NCBI RefSeq assembly: GCF_027744825.2 | Contig: NC_071348.1 | Coordinates: 11,999,563 to 12,063,562 of the forward strand | Reading direction: 5' to 3' | Length of the DNA: 64,000 nt | Origin: Synchiropus splendidus | Taxonomy: Eukaryota > Chordata > Actinopteri > Syngnathiformes > Callionymidae | In this document: piece after piece, positions 1-58,100 of the stretch | How positions within the stretch are numbered: position 1 is the first letter of the stretch | Layout of the letters: every line of letters begins with the position of its first letter | The notes under the pieces: model-generated | The model's input: only the letters and a program-made list of their open reading frames with translations | The model's database searches: none | What the model was told of the DNA's origin: nothing | Made by a program: the position numbers and the translations under genes

Positions 1-850
1 GTTACAAATTTTTCAAATATGTTACAACCCCGCAAGGCCAGGCGACGCGATGAGTGAGGTGATACAAAACAGCAACTTTACAACTTACAAGGAGGTTTTT
101 TTTATTACCCCATTAAGGATTAGATTATAAATTATTTGCAACATTAAGAATCTCCAAGTAGGTCAGGTGACATTCTGAGCATATGCCCGGATCTCCTAGG
201 CGCCTTTTCGGTTCTAGAAGAAGCGACATTCTGAATCTTCTTGCCTCTCAAAGGAAGACACCCACCACCTGCCTGGGGGTTCTAATTTGAATTTATAATC
301 TGGTTCCTGCTAATGTGATGATAGGAATAAACAGCGATTGGCCTTTCTTCTTGGAGGGTGATGAAGACTTCTCTTCCACTACATCGCCGACCCATCACAC
401 TCGAAAACCTGGGCCAGTCTAGGTCTCACTGTAGAAATGTTGAGGAGCCAACACTTACTTGCAGTTCCACACTGTCGACTGGATGTTCATACCTCAGATC
501 AGCTTCCTAAAGTGTATGTCACAAACGGCATTTCACACCTAATAACTGGTCAACTCCTCCCCTTCAGAAATGTCACTCTATTATGTACCACACTAATAGT
601 CACACTATGGTGAAAGACACCTATGGCAACCATCACATATGAGGTGATTCTTTTACGCTGTCGCCACCATTGTTGATTCTCTGTCGCCATCTACTGGAAT
701 ATGCTGGAAGTGGAGGCAATGGTCGTCCAGTGAATGTACACCCAATTATTTTTTTTTATTAGACATTTGAATTGCTATCAAAAATATATACATTTTAAGT
801 CTCACTCAATATATATAAAAAAAAGTCATATGATTTTTAACACTGATCGA
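1..850. other. Intergenic DNA upstream of ccnk
   Basis: No open reading frame or exon that I recognise. The neighbour expected from vertebrate synteny (setd3, divergent from ccnk) is not visible here: I could not find the start of a SETD3-like protein on the minus strand. The stretch 775-840 is A/T-rich with (TA) runs. Two closely spaced copies of 'gtcgcca' occur at about 660-695, the second in a 'gccatctactgg' context that resembles the ends of small fish transposons. Nothing else supportable. Confidence 0.5.
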
Positions 851-1018
851 GCGTGATGACATCACGCCGTGACTCACCGTATTTCCAAAATGGCGGCGCC
901 TGTTTTACAATGGGTGTACCGATGATCCTCTGTTGGCCAACGCTTTTTCTATCAACGGTGTTGCATTAGTTGATCTGCTTGTACTAGACACCTAAGCACA
1001 CTGGACTTGATGATAAAG
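851..1018 (+). promoter_or_regulatory. ccnk: ccnk promoter and non-coding exon 1
   Basis: A near-palindromic CRE/ATF-like site, gtgatgacatcac, lies at about 853-865. A canonical YY1 element, AAAATGGCGGC, lies at about 887-897. YY1 sites of this form typically sit just downstream of the start site of housekeeping genes, so transcription probably starts around 860-890. Exon 1 ends at 1018 with a strong donor (GTAAGTG). It contains an ATG at 1010 that is in frame with the cyclin K protein after splicing. No TATA box is seen. The start site is inferred, not shown. Confidence 0.6.
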
Positions 1019-1499
1019 GTAAGTGTTTTGTCCATGAATTTGCACTTATTGGGTCCCAAAACCCCCAAACACGGGGGGAAGCTAACTGCTGCGGCTAACT
1101 GCCATAGTGCATGCGAATTAGGAAACACATGGATATATGTACGCTCTTACGATATAAAGTCATATTCTGTTACTGGCTACCTAGTAAGTTGTGTCCGCGT
1201 CTGTAAACCTGTCATTTTTTGTCTGTAAATATTCAGAAAAGTTGTTCAAACTAGTCCAAATGGCTAGCAAAGTATTAGTCGGGCGGCCCACAAAATTTGG
1301 GTCAAGAACTATGAATAATAATAATTGTTTTCGTTTGATACTGACACTTTCAAAGTGATACATTTATAGTGATTGCATCCTATGAATTGTTATAAATGGG
1401 AAGACAGATTCCTGGAAGTCGGGGTTTATTGTGAAATAAATACAGGACGTATCTATGGAAGTGACTGAGCATGTTCATATCTGTCTTGTTCCCCATCAG
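1019..1499 (+). other. ccnk: ccnk intron 1
   Basis: The intron runs between the donor at 1019 and the pyrimidine-rich acceptor ending 'ccccatcag' at 1499. The ATG at 1455 that opens a long reading frame lies inside this intron and is not the gene's start. No other element recognised. Confidence 0.6.
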
Positions 1500-1503
1500 T
1501 CCA

Positions 1504-1545
1504 ATGCTGCCGGACCATCCACGGTTCCCTCTTCTCTGCCAATGA
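1504..1545 (+). other. Short upstream ORF overlapping the ccnk start
   Basis: In spliced exon 2, an ATG at 1504 opens a 13-codon frame that ends at the TGA at 1543-1545. That stop overlaps the cyclin K ATG (1542-1544) in an ATGA arrangement. Both ATGs have a C at -3, so leaky scanning is plausible. The frame is seen directly; any effect on translation is inference. Confidence 0.45.
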
Positions 1546-4500
1546 AGGAATCCAGGGAAAACTTGATCATGAGCGGCCAGGCAGTTCTAGACCACATAAA
1601 GCCCTGCTGGTATTGGGACAAGAAGGACTTGGCCCACACACCCTCTCAGTCTGAGGGCCTTGACCCTGGCACGGAGGCCCGCTATCGGAGGGAAGGCGCC
1701 CGGTTTATATTCGATGTGGGAACCAGACTCGGCCTGTATCCTTTAAACAATGACAAGAAACGTTTCTCTCATCTGCTGTTGTAATTCCAAACACTTCTTC
1801 TAGTTATTGACCTTGACTGTCAGCAGACATTATGACACTTTGGCGACTGGCATCATTTATTTCCATCGCTTCTACATGTTTCATTCCTTCAAGCAGTTTC
1901 CCAGATATGTAAGTTCTTCTTTAGATCTTGGTCAAATGCGTCCACTGATGACATGCAAGCTGTATTAAATTTTTTGCTTTTCTTTCATAGGTGACCGGAG
2001 CGTGCTGTCTTTTTCTGGCGGGAAAAGTGGAGGAGACGCCAAAGAAGTGTAAAGACATTATCAAAACAGCTCGCAGCCTTTTGAATGATGTGCAGTTTGC
2101 CCAGTTTGGAGATGATCCAAAGGTGCAGTATATGTTCAGTTTGCTGATGGAATTACTCGCTGACTTAGAAAAGACAATGCAGGAAGAGTTGTTTTGTTGA
2201 TTCATGGTTACTTTTTGGGGTGGAGATAAACATAAAAGTCCCTGCTAGAAGCACCATTGTTGGGTTGTAAACAGTAACACCTAGATGAAGCCTGTTAGAC
2301 TACACTTCACTGTAGATTTACAAGCAAACAATGTGTCAAAATGGAGGTCCTCCATGTGGAGAACATTGTAGTGTCTGTGAGCTCAACTCTTGTCTTCTTT
2401 GACTGGTGATGTTTCTCTCCACAGGAAGAAGTGATGGTGTTGGAACGAATCCTGCTCCAGACCATCAAGTTTGACCTGCAGGTGGAGCACCCCTACATGT
2501 TTCTGCTGCGCTATGTGAAGCAGCTCAAAGGTGAGGAGGTGACAAAGATGAATGTTGGTCTTCGTGTGTGCTAATTTCTGTCTCACTTGGATGAAGGGGA
2601 GAAGAATAAAGTCTGCAAGGTGCTGCAGATGGCGTGGACCTTTGTCAACGACAGGTGAGGTGTTGAAATTGTTATTTACTTGTTTATAAAGGTGAATTCA
2701 TGTTGAAACTCAAAGCGGTGATGCTGACAGTCAGCAGTTGCCCTGCAGTGAAGTTCAAGTAACCTCTTAGTCTCTGTGGAAGACAAAAATGTTGCTCAAG
2801 TGACTGGAGAAAATACGTTTTTAACTAGACGCCACATGATTTCTTTGGCTTTTTAATAATGTTTCCTTATGAGTTTAGCGACAAATGCTGCTTGAACTTT
2901 TCTTGCCTGGCAACCATCATACATGTGTCAAGTCTTTGCATCATGGCAACAAAAGCTCTTCAGCTAGGGACTCAACAGCTGTCAAATTAGCCACGTCAGA
3001 GAAGTTTGGACTGCAGTTGCTGAACTGGTGACTTGACGTGGGCAGAAGCTAAAAGTCCAATGGGACCACGCTGACAGGGCGTGAAGACGACAAATCATCT
3101 GCAGACCAGTGAGCAGAACAGGTCCCAATGCTCTCTGACATCACACCTTGGCAGTAGCAACAGCACCGTGACATTTATTCCCACGACTACTTTGTCTTGG
3201 TTCTGTGCACGTGTCTCTTTTTCCGCACCTCATTATCTTAAACTTTGAAGTCACGGTAAAGTGGAATGACCGACAGAGGTGTGACGGAAGTATGTCCTGG
3301 CCATATGTTCCTCTAACACATAAGTTGAGGGCAATCTGACCGTGTTCTGCTGGGGTGGTCCTCCAGCCTGTGCACCATGCTGTCCCTACAGTGGGAGCCT
3401 GAGATCATCGCAGTGGCCGTCATGTATCTCGCCGGCCGCCTCTGCAAGTTTGACATCCAGGAGTGGACCTCCAAACAGTCGTCCCGCCGCTGGTGGGAGC
3501 AGTTCGTTCAGGATGTCCCAGTGGAGCTGCTGGAAGGTATTTCACAATTCAAACCCTCATGTGCTTGTTTTGGGACATGTTTTTTTTTAAATAACTCTCT
3601 GTTCTTGCAGACATCTGCCACCAGATCCTGGACCTGTACTCGCACGGCAACAAGCCCATCCCACAGCAGATGCAGGAGAAGGAGCGCGCGTCGGTCCCGA
3701 TGCCGCCTGCTCCTCCGATCCCCCAGGCACCACCTCAGACCACCAATCCTCCTCCTCCGCCGCCACCTAAGAAAACCTCACCACCAGGGGGCAGCCCCGC
3801 ACGGCCGATGAAGCGCTCACACGTGAGTATTCTTCATATGGTGACCACTACACCAAATAAAGGAGACCTTTGTTGGGTTTCTGACGGGCCTGCATCTATG
3901 TTGCAGACGTCTCCAAAACCTGAGGAACCGAAAGCACCAGGTATGTTAAGTAATGTATATTGAAGTTTCATATTTAATGTCTTTAAATATTTAATTTTTC
4001 TTACGTTTAAAAATGTGGTTTAAGTATGTCATGTTTTCTTACAGAACCAGTTGGTGCAAAGATCCCACGGTTGGAGAGCCCACTGCCCCCACTGCCCACA
4101 TCACAGCCTCCCCCAGGTGAGTGGAAGACATCGCTGTGTCCCCCTTTCACTGCCTTCTTATGCCTAAAACAGTATATTATTACTGTTGACACGGACACAA
4201 GCACATTTTTGACCTGGCGCTCTTGAAGATTTTTATATACATAATATTCAATATTGAAATTCCTTCACTGGTTGCATTGTCGCCGTTCAAATATGCTCTC
4301 CATGTTTGACATGTGGCGTTGTCCCGGCACCCTGTGGTCAGTTTGCGTGCACAGCCTGGACCCCCCACTGAGGCCCAGGCTCTGTGAGAGAGTCTGTGAT
4401 TCTGCTTATGTAACCAGCCGCTTGTCTGGACTTAGTGTTTTTCGACACGCACCCAACAGCTCCCAGACCAATCTGATTAGTGCTTGAGCCTAATAATGAG

Positions 4501-5146
4501 ACCTCGGGTGAGGTGGGGGACCCCGGGGTCTGTCTGCCAGTGGCGTCTGTGTCTGTGTCGCGACGCTCCTGACTTCACGGAACGTTTGTCTTCCTCACCA
4601 GAGCGAAAACCTGCAGCCCCGGCTCCGCCTGCTGAAGCAGAACCGGCCGTGGAAGTGGCACCTCCGCCTCCACATGCCCCGCCTCCCCACCAGCCCCCTC
4701 CCCTCCCACACCGCCCGCCTCCGCCGCCACCCTCCAACTACATCATGTCCACCACCGGCTCGTACATGTCCGGAGAGGGCTACCAGAGCCTGCAGTCCAT
4801 GATGAAGACGGAAGGTCCCACCTACGCGCCCATGCCACCCAGTTATGCCCCCCCCATGCCGCCCTATCACCCCCATGTTTACCCTCCCACACCCCCACCT
4901 CCCGGACCCCCACCTCCTCCAGCCTCATACCCACCACCAAGCTTGGCTCCTGCCTATCCACCGCCAGGCTACAACAGCTACCCGCCGCCGCCGCCACGGA
5001 TGCCACCAGGCCACGTGCCTCCTCCGGGAATAGGCCTTCCTCCTACTGGCTACCCTCCTCCCCCGGTGCCACCACCTGGGCAGTCTCAGGTGCCTCTGCC
5101 GCCTCCTCCTGGCATGCCCTTGAACCGCGGCGGGTGGATGAGATGA
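1542..5146 (+). CDS. ccnk: Cyclin K
   Basis: Cyclin K binds and activates CDK12 and CDK13, which phosphorylate the RNA polymerase II C-terminal domain and sustain transcription of long and DNA-damage-response genes in the nucleus. Ten coding exons join in frame: 1542-1735, 1827-1908, 1991-2122, 2425-2530, 2597-2654, 3367-3536, 3611-3822, 3907-3940, 4045-4116, 4602-5146. They give 534 residues (human about 580). The two cyclin folds span roughly residues 20-255 and include [16 protein letters not shown], the [14 protein letters not shown] segment and [14 protein letters not shown], all near-identical to the mammalian protein. Residues about 260-534 are proline-rich, with the conserved [16 protein letters not shown] block and a C-terminal WMR. 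The start at 1542 (MKESREN) matches the family's N terminus (MKENKEN in human). An in-frame ATG in exon 1 at 1010 could add 17 residues. Every splice junction is GT-AG. Confidence 0.97.
2655..3366 (+). other. ccnk: ccnk intron between coding exons 5 and 6
   Basis: A 712-bp intron with donor GTGAGG at 2655 and acceptor 'ctccag' at 3361-3366. No exon, repeat or RNA gene recognised inside. Confidence 0.6.
4117..4601 (+). other. ccnk: ccnk intron before the last exon
   Basis: A 485-bp intron with donor GTGAGT at 4117 and acceptor 'cctcaccag' ending at 4601. The ATG at 4484 that appears to open the proline-rich frame is intronic. The real exon joins at 4602 in phase 1, giving the glutamate of ...ERKPAAP. 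Nothing else seen. Confidence 0.6.
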
Positions 5147-6290
5147 TGCCCTCGATGAGAGGCGGACTGAAACCCTACTGCTCTGCTTCAACAGCAGCAT
5201 GAGCACGACTGTCCAAAATCCCACTTAATCTGAGGGTCAAACCAGGAACTTCTCCGGTTTGCAATACAGAATCTGCAAGTCTGTTCACCTGAGAAGTCTT
5301 TTTTTTTTTTTTTTTTATACTCATCTTGCAAGAGACTTATAGAGGTTAAGTGACCATTTCATACCTCCTGCTAACCTTTTTTTGTTTTTTTTCTAGATTG
5401 TACCTTAATTTTAAAGCAGTATGAAGTTGTCATTCCTGTCAGTTGCTTTATAAAATTATAATGAAAAAAAAGCGCTTCTTATTTTTTCACTTGACACCTG
5501 TTGACATTTTGAATTTCTCTTGAATCAGTCCAACTCAATCTGAAATGATTCCTTTTCCACTTGGGGTTAGAAGCTCAGCACATAAGTAATTCACATCATA
5601 AATGATCAACATTTATCCTCGGACTGTTGTGAACATGGAGCATGTTGAGGTCAGCTAACTGCTGTTAGCACATCACATCCCGCCACATTCTATCATGTGT
5701 CAGAAATTGATAGATTTTTTTTTATTTCTTCACGATCTTACTCACTGCCCCGTATTGTCCTGTGGAAAGACGGTGAGCTCATGAGTGCTCAGGAGGAGGT
5801 TCTGTTTTTTTGTTTGGTTTGTAAACCCAGGAGGTCTGTTAACATTGCTGAATTCATCTCTTCACTTCCTGCTGCTGTAAAACAACCCCACATCATGATC
5901 CTCCACTGTTTGCGGTAACCAAGGACTCTGTGCTCTTCAGTACCTTCAAACAGCAGATTTGTTTCTGCACCCAGGTCCTGATTTTCAGATGCCACCAGAT
6001 GGCACTGTCCACTGTTTGGACTTGAACAACTAATTCAATAAAACCTCATTTCTAAACCAAGAGCGCCGCCTAGTGGCCTCTGAAAATTAATACACTGTTT
6101 CATGATACCTCTGCTCCAACCAACCTTTTCACCTGTCTTCAGACATCAAGTCAGAAGCAGACTGAGCCATCCTCAATTCACCACTGAAGCTGCAGAAAGA
6201 GCTCATGTTTGAGCTTCATGGCAAGGCTCTGAATATGTTTTTAAATACAAAATAATTTAAATAAACGTTTTCACTTTGCCCTCACAGAAT
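5147..6290 (+). other. ccnk: ccnk 3' UTR region
   Basis: The region follows the stop codon. Two polyadenylation hexamers, AATAAA, occur at 6037-6042 and 6260-6265, and either could end the transcript. A 17-nt T tract lies near 5300-5316. The first hexamer sits inside a repeat that is shared with 55851-56006. The extent of the UTR is inferred from the hexamers only. Confidence 0.5.
5975..6108. mobile_element. MITE-like repeat, copy A
   Basis: The segment shares an ordered series of blocks with 55851-56006: 'cagatggcactgtc', then 'aattcaat(a/g)aaacct', then 'ctagtggcctctgaaaatt', then 'tgtttcatgatac'. The opposed motifs at its two ends (ccagatggcac and gccgcctagtgg) form diverged inverted arms. 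The copy lies in the presumed ccnk 3' UTR and contains its AATAAA. Family not assigned. Confidence 0.6.
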
Positions 6291-6754
6291 ATTGTGTGTA
6301 TACATTTAAGAGGAAAAACTTAATTCTGCAGTGTAAAATACTAAAACATGGACAAGCATTATATTTATCACTGGTATTTATATACAGTTTCAGAGTATAT
6401 TTTACAATTCCACAATATTCATTTGTGGTTTCCCACCTCAACAGTTGAAGTCCATGTCTTTAAATCACAAAATACCTTTGTTAAAATGCTAAGAATGTCA
6501 AACCTTTCAGAAACTATTATGTAACTAAGTATGTACTAAGGCCGGTTTTGGAATGAGGATCCAGAGGTAATATATCTGGAGTTGTCTGAGTCAGAATATC
6601 TTTTGAGTCGCCATGTGGTTTATTTAGCAAAATAAAAAAACACTTTTTTTTTTAAGTCACTACACTTCTCCACCGAAAGGGGGCAGCATCCACTCGCTCA
6701 CACACCCGCACCGTTTCAAAAACAACGAAGACGACAGTCGTCGATAAAATCAGC
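6291..6754. other. Convergent intergenic spacer between ccnk and ccdc85c
   Basis: A/T-rich sequence between the last + strand AATAAA (6260) and the - strand AATAAA (seen as TTTATT at 6755-6760). No gene or RNA recognised. Confidence 0.45.
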
Positions 6755-8282
6755 TTTATTTTCTTTTCTCTAAAAGTGGCCTATTTGTCTTGCTTGCCAA
6801 TAATAATCTGCAAGTGAAACACATTATAAAGGTACAGACGTGCTAAATTCTACAGGGAATTATTAATACTTGCACTGTAGATTTTAGGATTCTGCAGTAA
6901 AACACTTAGAAAAAACTGGGTTCCAAATCAAAACACCATGCAGAGAAACGTGGCACGATATTATTATTATCCTCCTTATTATTTAAATCAAATAGCATAT
7001 AGAAAGTCATGGCTTCCAATCGGTTCCTAGAAAAAAAGGACACTTTTAAAAGACATTGAATTTCGACTCATCGCATGAGAGAATGGCCACCTCGCTAATG
7101 TTCTAATTTGGAACATTTATGGGTAGAGATGATGAAGAACCTGAGCGGATGGCTGTTACACGCACTGCTCAGTTTCTGTTGCAGGAATAAATACTTGGAC
7201 AAACTGTTCTGACATCGAGAGTTCTTTTCATGAGACATCTAGAGGAAGACTTGTTCTCTTACATTCTAACAAAAGCATGTACCGCCTCAACACACATGCT
7301 GAGTCTACGCTCAAGTAGAAATCAAAAATACTTCATATACAGAGGAGTAAACTAGAGTTTGGCCTTAACAAATCTATGGTTCAGCAAGTGTGTTTGAGCG
7401 GTGTTTGACTGTGTGTCGAGAAGAGAGGAGTCACAGGTAGATGCTACAGCCCACTGAGGATCATTCGTCTCCGCCACGCGCCGCACTCAAACGGGGAAAA
7501 GGTAAAGCTGTAGCCCTCCGAACCTGAGAGAATGATTGTCGAGCATGCACACAGCATACAGTTAAGAACAGTAAACTGGCTATTCGGAGTGCTCTCCGTA
7601 TATGTTCAGAGAGTTAATGGAAAGAACCTCAAGGTCCCGTCGATGTTCACTTGAACTAAGTCGTTGATCACATGGCCACGCTAGAGTACAAAAGACATGA
7701 TCGTAAAATCAACAATGAAGTAGTGCTATGGTTTATACAGAATATACACAAGTTAACAGTGATCGCTAGACTTTTCATAAACTTTATGAGCAGAAGGTGC
7801 TAGGTCACAGTGGGATTCACGCTAGCCCGCCGTACGCCAATCAAAAAGGAGGCCAAAAAAACAAAAAATAAACTGTTGTGGTGCGCTATGGGAGCTCTGA
7901 TTTGAAGACATTTCACCATGGTTGTGTAGCGTACAGCGAAGGCCTAATGCTATATCTGCTTTTGCCATTAGTAGGGTGACACTACTGGAGGTACTAATCC
8001 TAAAAGACCACCTCGATCTCTCCAGTCCTGTGCTTAAAACCACGTGGTGGTTTAGTGTCGCTTCAATGTTTTGTTGTGAATGTTCAAAGAAAAAAAAAAA
8101 CTTGAGGAAAAAGTGGCATATCTGTAAAACTAGCTGCCAATTCTCCAAAACCTGACGCCAGTGGAGCGTAGTGCAGACTAAAGGGTCCATGGAGACGGCC
8201 TCCAGGGGACGGGGAGGACTCGGACGCAGGGAGCACGAGGTGTTTTCAGGTGAGCGTAGCTCCAGTGGATGTGGTTGTTGTG
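6755..8282 (-). other. ccdc85c: ccdc85c 3' UTR
   Basis: Downstream of the ccdc85c stop, on the minus strand. The only minus-strand AATAAA in this stretch lies at 6760-6755, which suggests a 3' UTR of about 1.5 kb. Short ORFs here on either strand, such as 7822-8190, have no protein likeness. The UTR end is inferred. Confidence 0.5.
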
Positions 8283-55185
<46,903 letters not shown>

Positions 55186-58100
55186 ATGCATGTGGACACT
55201 GTGGTTTGCGTTTTTCATCTGATTTTTGGTGAGTAAAATCTTATATTATGCATGCAATATGTGATCAATGGAACTAACTGAAACAGATTTTTTGTAGGAA
55301 CAGCAGGTATTGCTGAAACAAGAAAATCAGCTTTTACAGACATGATTTTTAGGTTATATGAGTCATATGAGACGTCCAATAATTTTGAGAATAAGTCATT
55401 TAGATATTATATAATATTAAATATTATAAGTATTTAAAATGTTGAATACGTAAATGTTGAGTGACAGTACTTTGATTTTTTTGCCTAGTTGCAAAACCCT
55501 CTATATAATCAGCATTTGAGCTTGTTATTCACTTATACATGCAGCATTTATTTGTATTAGTCTTCATTGTTTTCGTTTTAATCATGTCTCACAAAATCTG
55601 AAGCACAAATTCCTTCATTTTCCAAAACTTGCAGGATGCTACATAATTTGTATTTTAAATGCCTGTCGAAAAATGACTCCCACCAGCATCCCATAATGGG
55701 CTGCCAACAGTCGAAGCACTGATTCAGTGAGAGCAGGAGCAAGTGTTTAATCCTGAATTTGTTTTTGCTGACTTACACTTCGAGTCATTCAATAAAGCAT
55801 GTCAAGAACACAGAGAACCACCACCAAAAAAATGACTTCACTTACTAGTTATGGGTAGATGAGGTGATTTTCCGAGGTCATCAGATGGCACTGTCTGATG
55901 TAAAATGTTTAGTTAATTCAATGAAACCTAAATGAAGAGTGCCATCTAGTGGCCTCTGAAAATTTAGAATACTGCAATGCTGTTTCATGATACGTCATCT
56001 ACCCATCACAATCACTTAATCACTGCTATACCGAAGATATGACCCTTTATTGCAATGTGTCAGATATAAAAATGAATGTGGACATGAAAAAGTAATAACG
56101 TTCTTCTCTATTACAGCAAATTTGTGGAGGAGAGTCTTGACCCAACCTCCTGAACCATCCATCCCTGATCGTGTCGTCGCTCTGCTGGGCACATGCGTGG
56201 TCATTCCCTGCTCCTTCACCCCCTCTGACACCCAACATATCTGGGCAAGGGATCAAATCGACATCCGTCTGAGCTACAGAGGCGGCATGACCTTCTTACC
56301 CCTTCAAGGCATGGCCTTCACCAGCGAGAGCGGGCAGCAAGTGAGCAGAGAATTCCGAGGGCGATCAGCTCTGGTTGGGGAAATCTCCAAAGGAGACTGT
56401 TCTGTGAAGATCGATCGAGTAAACTGGAACGACAGGCGAGTCTTTGATTTGGCTCTTAAGAAGCGGAGGAGCCTCGTGTGGGGTCGAGGAAAGTCAGTCA
56501 GTCTTGAGGTTGTAGGTAAGTAGTCCTAAAAAATCTGTAAAACACCTTTGCTGTATTATCCATACAAGAGATTGTGTTCTATGACAGGCAATCCCGAACC
56601 ACCCGTGATCAGCGGCGTGTCATCAGCCACAGAGGGACAACAGGTGACCATAAACTGCTCCACCAGCTTCCCATGTCCTTCAAAACCTCCCGTGCTTCGG
56701 TGGCACCTGGACAAAGGTCTTCAGCCAGTCAGCAGTGAGGAAGTTCAAACAGTCTACCCACAGGCTCACAGGCCAATGTTGCTGGCATCTCTCACCTTCA
56801 CCGTTTCACACCACGTGAAACCCATCCTGAGATGTGAAGTCAGCTATCCAGGCTCCAAAAAAGCCAGCGCTGTTAAAGATCTGCACATCACATGTAAATA
56901 TGACGGCATCTTTAGAGCTTCTTCACTATTCCCTGACACTAACTCTGTATTTTTAGTTTCACCCAAAGATGTGAGGGTGGAAGTGCAAACCTTGATGGTG
57001 CTGGAAGGTGGGAGTGCTTTGCTCGTCTGCACATGCAAGGCAGACCCCCCAGCATCAGGGTACCGCTGGTCTTACAGCCAACATGGCCACACTATGCACC
57101 CACACCACAGGGCACGCACCATCCGAGTGTACAACGTGACCCGGGACATGATGGTGCGCTGCTCAGCTTACAACATGATTGGCCGAGGAGAGTCTCCACT
57201 CACAGCCTTGAATGTGCAATGTAAACTGCTTTTAAGACTTTTAGACTTTTGTTTAGTTGTGCATGTTGTCTGATAGAGAAGTCTCCTCACTTCTAACATT
57301 CATAAACTTCTGCCTGTTTCAGACAAGCCAACAATCTCAACAACCTCATCGTGTGTGGTTGAGGAGTTTGATTTAAGGTGTCACTGTTCCGTTGACGCTA
57401 ACCCCTCCGCCACTGTTACCTGGAGCATTAACGGGACCGTCCCAACCCGGGAATATAACATTTCAATTATGTCCGAGGATGAGGTGATAGTATCTTCTCT
57501 CAGAGGTCGTATGAACAAACCTCTGACGGTCATCTGCTTTGCATCCAACGCACATGGGAACAACTCATGGCTCCTGCTGCAGGGAGAGGTGATAAGTGGT
57601 AAGGAACGATTTATGAATCACGCACCTTTTTGGGAGGCAGTGTTTGTCGATATGGTGTTGTTGTTTTAATAAAATAGAATGTGGGTGTACTGCATGAATG
57701 ACGCAACGTTTTCTTAACATGAAATTAACTGCAAAATACACACCAGAAAAATAACGTCTTGAACTGTTATAACTCGTCTTCTTTCTATTTTCAGAAACAG
57801 AACTGAATCTACTTCTGTGGTTGGTGGTTCCTGCTGTCGCAATCTCCGCTGTTCTACTTATAGTCCTGATTTTGCTCTACTGCTGCAGAAAGAGGGGTTC
57901 GAAGTATGTGACTCACTCATCCGAGACAACCATTTGTTTTCCTGTGTCCTAAACGTTTATTCTTAGTTACAATAACCGCTCTTGTTGTTGTCTGATGTCG
58001 CCCAGGAGGTCAGCGCAGTTCCCTAAGATATATCAAGATCACGCGCCTCTCTACATCAACTGCGCTGAAGTAACACACGTTTATACGAACGGCAGCTACC

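Noticed and set aside
1455..1541. ATG at 1455 as the start of cyclin K
   Set aside because: It lies in intron 1, upstream of the acceptor at 1499. The family N terminus (MKE...) starts at 1542.
4477..5224. Minus-strand and alternate-frame open frames rich in Gly, Arg or His over the ccnk last exon
   Set aside because: They are shadows of the proline-rich cyclin K exon; the + strand frame matches the known protein to its WMR end.
56894..56956. Treating the siglec Ig domains 2 and 3 as one continuous exon
   Set aside because: The frame is open, but good GT and TTTTAG sites and the uniform phase-1 Ig exon pattern favour an intron. It is kept as a possible retained-intron isoform in the findings.
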